Shown here in pieces: positions 45,921 to 56,036 of a DNA stretch of 64,000 bases. The notes under the pieces are model-generated. The model was not told the DNA's origin. It worked only from the letters and a program-made list of their open reading frames with translations, and did not search any database. This stretch comes from Pictodentalium vernedei (taxonomy: Eukaryota > Mollusca > Scaphopoda > Dentaliida > Dentaliidae): assembly GCA_031216915.1 (NCBI GenBank), contig CM062290.1, positions 253,276,581-253,340,580 of the forward strand, read 5' to 3'. Positions within the stretch are counted from its first letter, which is position 1. Each line of letters opens with the position of its first letter. Both the position numbers and the translations under genes were made by a program.

Positions 45921-46234
45921 CAGTTAAAACTAGAAGTCCTGTCATGAAATGCGTACAAATAGCACGTTGATATGCGCGTTAATGTATGCATTATGGCCCA
46001 GGTAAAGCTATCAAATTCTGTACATATGGCCTGTGCACAAGCAATGTTTCAGCCAATGGACCTCCGGGTAACCCGGAGGTCCATTGGCAGAAACATTGCA
46101 TGTGTTTGCTATGAGTAACCAAGAGAACCTGCCGTGCTTTGGATGCCATTCGATATGGCAATTGTGCGCAATTCCAACGCGCAATTAAGCCTAGATAAGC
46201 GCACTATTCGTGACAGGACTTCTAGTTTTAACTG
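45921..46234. mobile_element. 314 bp TA-flanked MITE, copy 2 (Tc1/mariner-like)
   Basis: Identical ends to the copy at 29995, and the same length. The flanks read TTGGGTCATA and TAAGTACC; the uninserted family A unit at 43825-43843 reads TTGGGTCATAAGTACC. One TA has thus been duplicated. The central hairpin is closer to perfect here than in copy 1 (CCTCCGGGTAACCCGGAGG). Confidence 0.93.
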
Positions 46235-47805
46235 TAAGTACCTGATTTATGCCTAATTTTCTTTTTCTGTAGCCCCGTGGGAACCACAGGAGCTAAAAAT
46301 AGAAAAAAGTAAAATGCCATATCTCCAAAACTGCACGGCACTGAGAATTTTTGTTTGGTGTGAAGCTTCCTTAGGACCAACAGAAAGGATTGGTGCAAAA
46401 AAATTGCCATCGGTTTTATCATAGGGTACAGTTTCGGGACTTTGAAAACACTTTTTAACACTGCAGGCAATGGGAAAAACATTAAAAAATCTTCTCTAGA
46501 TCCAGCAGACAGATATTTGGTATGCAACATTGTAGGGTGGATCTGATTTGAGTTTGTTCAAATCAGCCCCCTGGGTTTATATTTGGGCTCAGTATAGGAG
46601 CCCGAATTCAAACTTAGTGCATTTCAGGCAAATTTCTTAAAAAATCTTCTTCACCAGATTCAGCTCGCAGAATCTTTTGATATTTGGTATGCAACATTGT
46701 GGGGTGGATCTGATTCAAGTTTGTTCAAATCGGCCCCCTGGATTCATATTTGGGCTCACTATAGAAGCATTCCAGGCAAATTTCTTTAAAAATCTTCTTC
46801 TCCAGATCCAGCAGGCAGAATCTTTTGATATTTGGTATGCAACATTGTGGGGTGGATCTGATTCAAGTTTGTTCAAATCGGCCCCCTAGTTTCATATTTG
46901 GGCTCACTATAGAAGCCCGAATTCGAACTTAGTGCATTTCAGGCAAATTTCTTAAAAAATCTTCTTCTCCAGATCCAGCAGGCAGAATCTTTTGATATTT
47001 GATATGCAACATTGTGGGGTGGATCTGATTCAAGTTTGTTCAAATTGACCCCCTGGGTTCATATTTGGGCTCAGTATAGGAGCCCAAATTTGAACTTAGT
47101 GCATTTCAGGCAAATTTCTTTGAAAATCTTCTTCTCAAGATCCAGCAGCAGAATCTTTTGATATTGGGTATGCAGCATGCTTAGGGGGGTGAGATTCAAG
47201 TTTGTTCAAGCCAAGTCCCCGGGTTCATATTTGGGCTCACTGTGGAAACCCGAATTATAACTTAGTACAAAATGACGAATTTTCTTTAAAAATCTTCTTC
47301 AGATCCAGCAGTCAGATTGTTTCGATATTTGGTATGCAGCATCCTTAGGGGGGAGGGGGGGGGGGGGGGTGAGATTCGAGTTTGTTCAAGCCATGTCCCT
47401 AGGTTCATATTTGGGCTCACTGTGGGAGCTTGAATTGTAACGTAGTTCGAAATGAGGAATTTCCTTAAAAAATCTTCTTCAGATCCAGTAGATGAATGCT
47501 TTTGATATTTTTTATGCAGCATCCTTAGGAGGCAAGATTCAAGTTTGTTCAAGCGATGTCCCTAGGTCCATGTTTGGGCTCACTGTGGGAGCTGGAATTG
47601 TAACTTAGTTCAAAGTGAGTAATTTTCTTTGAAAATCTTCTTCTTCAGATCCAGCAGTCGGAATGTTTTGATATTTGGTGTGCGGCATCCTTATGGGGGT
47701 GACATTCAAGTTTGTTAAAGCCAAGTCCCTGGGTTCATATATGAGCTCCCTGCGGGAGCCCGCATTATAACTTAGTTCAATATGAGGAATATTATTTGAA
47801 AATCA

Positions 47806-49593
47806 TTTTTAGCTCAACTTTGGCGAAGCCAAACTTGAGCTTTTGTCATGGCCCGTCGTCGGTCGTCCATCTGTCCGTACGTCAACAATTGTCTTTACGA
47901 AACTTTTTGGGTACCTTTGTTGTGACCGTGGGATGAGAATGAGTGTTTTGGGGTGCGGTCCAAAATTCAAGATGGCTGCTAGCCGCCATTTTGTACAGAC
48001 GATGCAGAAATCTGTTTTTTGTACAGAACTTCCATATGAAAGCTCTGATTTGAATAATTTTTTGTATGAATGTTTAGTACCATGGGATACATCACGTATA
48101 ATACGGGTTTTTTTCTTGTGCGTAAATTGTGCAAATTAGACTAATTTTTATGTTTTTTGGTGTTACTTTCAGCACTGCAAGTGCAAATGCCAATACAGCT
48201 CGGGCTAGAGACCATATTTATGAACCGATCTTTACGAAACTTGTTGGGTACCTTTGGTATCACCGTGGGACGAGAACGAGTGTTTTGGGGTCCGGTCCAA
48301 AATTCAAGATGGCCGATGGCAGCCATTTTGTACAAAATTAAGTGCAATCAGATTTTTGCACAGAACTTCCATATGAAAGCGCTGATTTGAATATTTTTTT
48401 GTGTGAATGTTTAGTACCATGGGATACATCACATATAATACAGGTTTTTTTCTCGTGCAGAAATTATGCAAATTAGATGAACTTTGATTTTTTCAGTGCG
48501 ACTTACAGTAAGTACACATGTCAATACGGCTAGGGCTAGAGTCTGTATTTATGAACTGATCTTCACGAAATGTCTTGGGTACCTTTGTTATCACCTTGGG
48601 ATGAGAACGAGTGTTTCTGGGTGCGGTCTAAAATTCAGGATGGCTGCCAGTGGCCATTTTGTACCGAAATTAGGTTTAATCAGTTTTTTGTACACAACTT
48701 CTATACGGCTCAGACTAGAGGCCATATTTATGAACCAATCTTTACGAAACTTCTTGGGTACCTTTGTTATCACCGTGTGATGAGAGCGAGTGTTTTTGGG
48801 TGTGGTCCAAAATTCAAGATGGCCACCAGCAGCCATTTTGTACCAAAATTAGTGCAATCAGTCTTTTGTACAGAACTTCTGTATGAAAGTTCTGATTTGA
48901 ATAAATTTTTGTATGAATGTTTAGTAACATGGAATATATCACATATTATAAGGGGTTTTTTTTCGTGCAGAAATTATGCAAATTAGATGAACTTTGATTT
49001 ATTCAGTGCTACTTAGACAATGTAAGCACACATGTCAATACGGCTCAGGGTAGAGGCTGTATTTATGAACCGATCTTCACAAAACTTCTTGGGTACCTTT
49101 GTTATCACCTTGGGACGAGAATGAGTGTTTCTGGGTGTGGTCCAAAATTCAAGATGGCTGCCAGTGGCCATTTTGTACCAAAATTGGGTCCAATCAGTTT
49201 TTGTCACAAGTTCTATACAGCTCGTATTTATGAACTGATCTTCACAAAACTCTTTGGGTACCTTTGTTTTCACCTTGGGACAGGAACGAGTGTGTTTTGG
49301 GGTGCCTTTGTTATCACTGTGCTATTAGAACAAATATTTTGGGGTTTTTTTCTGGGACTCAAAGATTTTTGTCTAGTTTACCATCTGACTGTCACCTACC
49401 TTTACAATACTTTACCAATACATTTGTTACAGGCTACGGTCAGTATTTATGTACAGACTGTTACAATACTTTATATGTACCTTTGTTATCAGGTCATTGC
49501 CTAGATGTTTGTCATTGCAGTTTCACATACTATACATGTACATGTCTTTGTCTTGACAAGTTGAGCTACAGTGTCATTGACACTTTCATTTTT
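47806..49593 (+). mobile_element. Family B element inserted into family A copy 3
   Basis: The 5' stem-loop AGCTCAACTTTGGCGAAGCC begins at 47811 after TTTTT. ~335 bp units follow (starts near 48194, 48527 and 49037, half-unit at 48705), with the same internal landmarks as the 33-37 kb copies. The 3' end is the GTGTCATTGACAC hairpin plus TTTCATTTTT. Family A sequence flanks both sides (GAAAATCATTTTT left, AGATCCACTTG right), so it too entered a T run. Confidence 0.8.
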
Positions 49594-49737
49594 AGATCCA
49601 CTTGTCAGAATCTTTGGATATTTGGTATAAGCTTTTCTTAGGAGGAGTAGATGCAACTTGTTGAAATCAATTTTCTGGGTTGATATTTAGGCTACCATGT
49701 CAGCTGGGTGCTCTCAGGCCCTCTGGGGCCTCTTGTT

Positions 49738-50176
49738 TGCATACTGGGAGGTCGGGGGGGGGGGGAGGGGGGCACATCCAGGGCTATAATTTACCCCATC
49801 ACCTGGTAAAAGAATATTTGACATCATTTGTTGAGATAAAATGGCACTTTCTATCGATATTGGTGAATTAAATAGCCTCAGCCAGGGCTTATAAGAATCT
49901 GAGAATTGATTCCCGGAGAGATCCGTGCAACAAAACCGGTGAGAAACCATGTAGCTTCTTGTAACATTGCTGCTAGGATTCACATGAATAGAACTGAGTC
50001 AGTTTAACCCTTTACCTAACACAAAGGCAGCAAATTAACCAATACAACCACTAACATGACCTGAAATATTGTGACACTGGCAATAAAATTTGTACAAATA
50101 TGGCTGTCATTGGAACCAGCTCTCATCAGCCGGTTCCAGTAACATCCATAATTATTATGCTTGATGAATATTGTTT
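49738..50176. other. Unassigned intron; G-rich tract
   Basis: G-rich tract at 49754-49771. Otherwise no recognised feature. Confidence 0.4.
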
Positions 50177-51462
50177 ATTTTTAGCTCACCTGACTGTAAG
50201 TCAGGGGGCGCTTAAATGATGACTTTCTGTCTGTCGACCATCCGTCCTTCCTGTCCGGCGTGAACTTTACATTATCAACCTCTCCTCATAAACAACTGAG
50301 CCAAATTGAACCAAATTTGATATTCTTGTTCCTTATCATTTATGAATTCCAGTTTGTTCAAATAAAGTTGCCACACCCACAGGGGGCCCCAAGCATTTCT
50401 CTGATAGCACCATAAATTGTTTTCCAAAATTGAAAAAAAATCTTCTCCAGAACCATGTATAAGAATCTTTTGATACTTGGTATACAGCATCTCTAGGGGT
50501 GGGGGGAGGGGGGATAGATTCACGTTGGTTCAAATCGAGTCCCTGAATTAATATTTGGGCTCCCTTTGGACACCCAAATATCAACAGTGCAACATGAGGA
50601 AATTTCTTTGAAAACCTCCTTCAGATCCACCAGTCAGAATGCTTTATATATGGAATGCAACACCTCTAGTGGGTGGGAGGGGGGGGGGGGATAGGGGGTA
50701 GATTGAAGTTTGTTTGAATTGGGTCTCTGGGTTAATGTTTGGTCTATCTATTGAAGCCCAAAGTTTAACTTAGTGCAGCTTGAGGAAATTTCTTTAAAAC
50801 TCTATTTTTTCAGATCCACCAGTCAGAATCCTTTCATATTTGGCTTACAGCATCTCTAAGGGGGTCAGATTCATGTTTGTTCAAGCCAAATCTATGGGTT
50901 AATATTTGGGCTCATTATGGGAGTGCAAATTAACTCAAAGCAACATGAGAAAATTTCTTTAAAAATCTTTTTCTTCAGACCCACTAGTTAGAATGCTTTA
51001 ATATTTGGTGTACAACATCTCTGGGGAGGTCAGATGTAAATTTGTTCCAGTTTGGTTCCTGCCAGTCAGAACCCTTTCATATTTGGTATCGCAGGAGGGG
51101 GGGGGGGGCAGATTTGAGTTTGTCCATTTCGGGTCCGTGGCTTAATATTTGGGCAGGGGTGGGTTAGGTTCGAGGTTGTTCATAAATGTTCAAATCCATT
51201 CCTTAGAGCTTTTCCATAAAATCTGCCTTTCAAGCTGCAGTGACACAACAACCCTTGGAAGTTTGGCAGTACTTGTATACAGCTGTCAGAATTGGAAGCA
51301 ATCAGGAAGGCCTATGCTAATAATCATCTGACATGGACACTAGAATTATGGATAATTTCATAACATTATTCCAATGTAGTGTACATGAACCTTGACTAAC
51401 TGAATCTGACCCAAAATACTTCTCTGATCCACCTCGTCAAGTGAGCGATTAAGGCCCCTGGG
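50177..51462 (+). mobile_element. Family A repeat element, copy 4
   Basis: Starts TTTTTAGCTCACCTGACTGTAAGTCAGG (5' hairpin). It carries TCCGTCC- and GGCGTGAACTTTACATT-type opening sequence, then about five core units with GATCCACCAGTCAGAATGC and G tracts. It fades into GTGAGCGATTAAGGCCCCTGGGG near 51440-51465, a degenerate 3' end. Confidence 0.72.
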
Positions 51463-54263
51463 GGGGAGGCAGGGAGGGGGAGGGGGGGGGTAAAAATCAG
51501 TATTTGGTGTTGTAAAAATTAAAAAGCTGTATTGGGTAAAGGGTTAACGTGTATTATCAGTATGCAACAGGGGTTCAAGCATACTGACCTAATAGGATCC
51601 TGGCCCATAGCAGGTCTGAATTCTCGGAACGATTTCCGCAAGAAGCCAAATGGATTCTCCCAAATTTAGAGGAACTATAAATAAGCCCTGCACAACCCCA
51701 ATTTTGAAACAAAATTGACACATTGTTTCATGGTGGTGGGGCACTATTTATCTTGCTGTTTGAGTAATTAAAACAGATTTTGTGAAAAGATTTTGTGTGC
51801 TGATGCAGATTTTAGTTTTATTTTGGAATGTGGGTAGTTTCAAAGAAAGCTGTGAATTCTTATCCCTCCAAACTTATTAGGTAACAGAGTAGAAATTCTG
51901 TCGGAGGCAATACCAGTTTTTAAGCTCATTTGACACAGATTGGGCAGGTCTCTTCAAAAGAACAAATTTCCCATGCTTTGGACTAGACAGAAGCCAAAAG
52001 TTTAATTTTATTGCAGAAATGAGTCTTTCGTCACATGAAAGAGGTAAATGCATCTTTGGTAGGGTTGGGTTTGCTCATAGGTATAACTGTTGTAAATATT
52101 TTAATCAGATTTACCCGCCTCGAAAAGTAGCGCTCGGAAATTATGTAATTCCCAAAACTAAGCAGTCTTAGGAAAATATATTGTTTCAATAAACATTTGA
52201 AGACGTTTACTGACATTTTGCATTACTATTGAATGTTCCAGATGAATAAAGAGGACGATTTGAGGACTTTTAGAACCTAAACATTTGTTTGACTATTGGT
52301 GTGTTTTGTTTGGGAATTCCCTGAGAAATATGAACATGTGACCAGCACTTCCCTTTCTGTTAGTTTTTCTTTTATTTGTTGCATGACCCCCTGTTTAAAA
52401 ATCAGAAAAAGTTTGTCTGAAGGGCTATACTTGACCAAAAATATTTGAATGCTAAATTTAAAATGATGCGACCATATTTTTTCTCGCCGGAACGTTATAA
52501 TGGTCGCCTGTGGGAAAATATTTAGTACTGTGAAACGTATTAAACAATTGCAGGAATTCGATTGAATAAACCAAAATGTTTTTGGAGAAATGGTTGCGGA
52601 ATGAAATATTTCAATATGTTGGATACTTTGGGGTTCCTTCTTACACCATGCGTATTGTCATATTATGAAAGCTGTTATGCCGTGACTACACTCACAGCAG
52701 AACAACTTTCACATAACCAATGAAAGGAGTTACCACGTTGATTGATCTAACACCATCTTGGGGAGAGGGGGGGGGGGGTGCAGTTTGAGGTCTGACGTTT
52801 GTAGCGGACAATGCTGTAATCCACTTCTTTCGACACCGAGCAAATACTTCTTGCTGGAATATAAGATGAAAGGTCAAAGTCTATATAAGATATAAATTAA
52901 ATATAGTTTGCTGATAGAGCCGGTCTGAAAAAGAGTAACTTTCAGTTAATCTGTTATCTAGTTTCTAAAATTTGATAGACACTTTTATCTGATAAGACAT
53001 TATATACTCACTGATTTGAGGTCAATGTAAAGAACATTTAACCATTTACCAGACATGAAGATCATAAAGACACTTGCAAAATATTTCCCGAATAGACAAA
53101 AATATCAGACAATTTTCATTTTTTTCCTCAAAACATAGCTTATGGCCCCTCATTGGGACGACCGCCATGATTCAGTACTTAATTCAGAAAACGAATGTTG
53201 CTGCACATTTCTAGAAACCAAATTGGCTAATAACAGAAAAAACTTCCAACACATGTTTTTTTGCATGAAATGCCATTGGGTTTAGTAGAATAAAGTAGAC
53301 TGTAAAACTGTTTTTGATTGCCCAGTGGGACACCATATGGCGACCCCTATTGAAACTCTCTTCGTAAAATGTGCTGTAAGAAGAACATAAAATCATCTTC
53401 CACTCAGGAATTGCAAGTTGCATTTATTTGATAGTTTGCCTGCAACCTCTTTTAATGACGTAGATTCTTTGAGTTCAAATAATGTTTCTCGGATAATATA
53501 GGGACTCGCTCTGGAAGTGGAAAACTTTATGGTTCCAGACAAAATGTAAATTTTCAGAAAAAAATGCCTCATTTGTAGCGAATTTGATACGCAGTGAAAT
53601 AAAAATAAAAACAATAAAAGCCCAAAACAAAAAAAAAGGAACAAAAAAAAAAGAAATGCACCCCACGTCCCTGTGGTGGCCACAGGAGCTAAAATAAAAC
53701 AAAATCATTAACTCATATATCCCGAACTGCACGATACAGAAAACTGTTGTTTGGAATCATGGGTCCTCAGAAGTAGTACAATCATGTGTGCTAAAATCTG
53801 CTTTCAAACACCTCACTCAGGGGGAACCATATGTGGGACCAAGCTCTCAGACGACCAATCTAATTCTGTAATGAATTCGACACTTGTTATGTCCTGGAAC
53901 CAGTCAAGCCCTTAAATTGTCCATCGCGCGACTGGTTAGCTTTTCCGATCACCTAAAATAGTCCAGAACTTTAATGTACAAAATACCATAAACATTCAGT
54001 TTCTTTGAATCAACGTTAGAAGTATTGTGCAATCAAGACTTGATTTGACCGAATTTTTGATTTCATCACCACCAGAGATGAAGACTCACCACCGCCGCAG
54101 TTTTATGTTTATGGCGCATAGTCCCACAATTTGTGTTGATATCTTTAATTTAAAATGAATTAAATACTCATTGATTAAAATATCTGTAAGTGGAGCAGGA
54201 AATAATTTCTGTATTTATTATATGCTAGCATGTGCATTATCGCACATTATCTAAAAGATAATA
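51463..54263. other. Unassigned intron with two small repeat fragments
   Basis: 53110-53160 (AAAACATAGCTTATGGCCCC) matches the interior of the hAT-type element at 42408. 53650-53770 matches the CCACAGGAGCTAAAAATAG block of family A. Minus-strand Phe/Leu-rich frames (53211-53732) follow A runs and are not genes. Nothing else is recognised. Confidence 0.5.
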
Positions 54264-54693
54264 CAGTAGAATCCTCTTAATTGAATATCCATTTTGCCAG
54301 TGAAAATTATTCAATTAACAGGAGTATACAATTAACAGGAATTTGTTCAGTTTCCCATGTTCTGGAGGTAAACTGAGCATTTATTCTATTATATCTTGTT
54401 TGACAGAGCTCATAGAGATCTGTCAAACAAGATATAATAGAATAAAGGCCTCTATTGGATGTAGTGAGGCCAAAAAGATTAATAAGTAAGGGGAATTTGG
54501 TGCGTGTCACAGTAATTTTTTCGACATATTACAAAAAATTATATACAGTTAACAGGAGTTTACTCTACAACCCATATGCAATTAACAGATCAAATTTGTA
54601 CTGAAGGTATGGTAAATGGTTTTGTGTTTTAAAATTATAGTCATTTAACAGGGATATACAATTAAGAGATATCCATTTAAGTGGGCTCCACTG
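54264..54693. mobile_element. Pogo-like MITE, copy 2 (430 bp)
   Basis: Ends CAGTAGAATCCTCTTAATTG and TTTAAGTGGGCTCCACTG, TA on both sides. The central hairpin TATTCTATTATATCTTGTTT / AAACAAGATATAATAGAATA is perfect over more than 25 bp. It is homologous to 31964-32391, with CAATTAACAGG reiterations in both. Confidence 0.82.
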
Positions 54694-55264
54694 TACTTGA
54701 TATCCATTTAGTGGATGGATATCGAGAAATATCACTCAGTAGCTTCCTAAATGACGTCACGCTTCGGCGCATGACGTCGCCTTGAAGGAGCGATCAGCAG
54801 ATCTTTGTTATTGTCTTGAAACTGTTTGCAGTCGAATTGGACTGAATATTGAGCATAAAATGGCACGTAGCAAAAAAATAAAAATAAAATCTACGCTATT
54901 TTAGTGAATATCTGGAATTTTGTCATGAGTTTTGTCATGAGTGTTGACCTGACAGTTTTATTTTTCACGAGCTCTTGAAAAACACACTCATGTGATAATT
55001 CCCAATATTCACTAAAACAGCGTAGATATCCTCTATATATCTTTGAGTGAAGGAACATGACATTACCTGAATGGTAATCTGTGGGCAAACGCAATGGAAA
55101 GTGGATAAACAAATAGTCCAAAACAACATCGAATTACTTTCAGAATTAGACTTGTGGCCTGAGATCTTGATGGAGACCCTCATTTGAATACACTGAGGCA
55201 TTGGCAAAAGCAGAATTAAAGTTGTTCTCAAAGAATAATCGCGTTCCATTGAGGGGTTACATAG
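54694..55264. other. Unassigned intron
   Basis: Contains a loose inverted repeat (AGTGAATATCTGG...ATTCACTAAAACAGCG, ~54880-55025). No gene is seen; the large minus-strand frame entering here from 55816 has no motif in this part. Confidence 0.4.
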
Positions 55265-56028
55265 TAGGGACCTGCGAGCCGGGGATAAAACTTCGAGCCG
55301 AATCTCGAGCCGAATCATCCCTCTGGTATCGAGTCGAGTCGAATCTCGAACCTTGAAACCGGCGCGACGGCGACATTCGTGCTTCCATAGTCTGCAATAC
55401 CGGTACTCTGCATGCTGGATGAGTTCAGAATCAATTGGTCTGGAATCGAGTATTCTCGCACTGCGAGAATACTCGATTCCAGACCAATTGATTCTGAACT
55501 CATAGACTCGCAGTTTTATTCTACCCACTTGGTGGTCGTGGCTCGTGCTCAGCCTCATGACGTCGTCCTTCAGAGATGCGATCGGGAAGATTCGTTCCCG
55601 AGAATATTCGTCCCTGGGAATATTCGTCCCCGGGAATATTCGTCCCCGCTCAGTGAGAATATTCGTCCCCTTCAGGTGGGAACATTCGTCCCCTACAGGG
55701 GACGAATATTCCCGGGGACGAATATTCTCAAAAACCCGGGGACGAATATTCCCGGGGACAAATCTTCCCTGACCCTCAGAGATCGTACGGTAGCCCGGGG
55801 GTTTAATAATCAACAAAATTGGAGAGCTAATACGTTCAGAGAGCGATTTATTACACTATCGTTAGCGTATGACGGCGTGTTCTTGATGCGAGCGAGTGCA
55901 CATATAATTCGCGGTTTGAACAGAGGTCGGTTCGAAAAATACGAATCGGACGGTGAGGTATCGAGTCGAATCGAATCTCGGCGATGGTTTCGAGTCGAGC
56001 CGAATCTCGAACGGTTCGCAGGTCCCTA
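55265..56028. mobile_element. 764 bp hAT-type element with palindromes and a two-way minisatellite
   Basis: The ends TAGGGACCTGCGAGCC and GGTTCGCAGGTCCCTA are inverted repeats flanked by an exact 8 bp duplication, TTACATAG (55257-55264 and 56029-56036). Subterminal CGAGCCGAATCTCGA motifs recur inversely at both ends. Inside are a perfect hairpin with 42 bp arms (55419-55460 and 55462-55503, 1-base loop) and a minisatellite of TATTCGTCCCCGGGAA-like units at 55595-55770 that switches orientation near 55695. The palindromes keep both strands open (283 and 212 codons), but no transposase motif exists. Confidence 0.92.
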
Positions 56029-56036
56029 TTACATAG

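Larger units (their letters stand above)
45516..49737 (+). mobile_element. Family A repeat element, copy 3, with two nested insertions
   Basis: Starts TTTTTACCTCACCTGAGC and ends TCAGGCCCTCTGGGGCCTCTTGTTT. It contains at least eight ~150-190 bp core units from 46490 to 47800, each with ATCCAGCAGGCAGAATCTTT, TGGTATGCAACATTGTGGGG and TTCATATTTGGGCTCA. It is interrupted by the 314 bp MITE at 45921-46234 and by a family B element at 47806-49593. After the latter, the element resumes with AGATCCACTTGTCAGAATC and closes normally. Confidence 0.8.

Noticed and set aside
54965-55816. 283-codon open frame on the minus strand and a 212-codon frame on the plus strand (55412-56050)
   Set aside because: Both come from palindromes and a minisatellite within a hAT-type element with an 8 bp target duplication. 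Their Gly/Thr/Asn/Ile/Pro repeats follow the DNA unit and no transposase motif is present.
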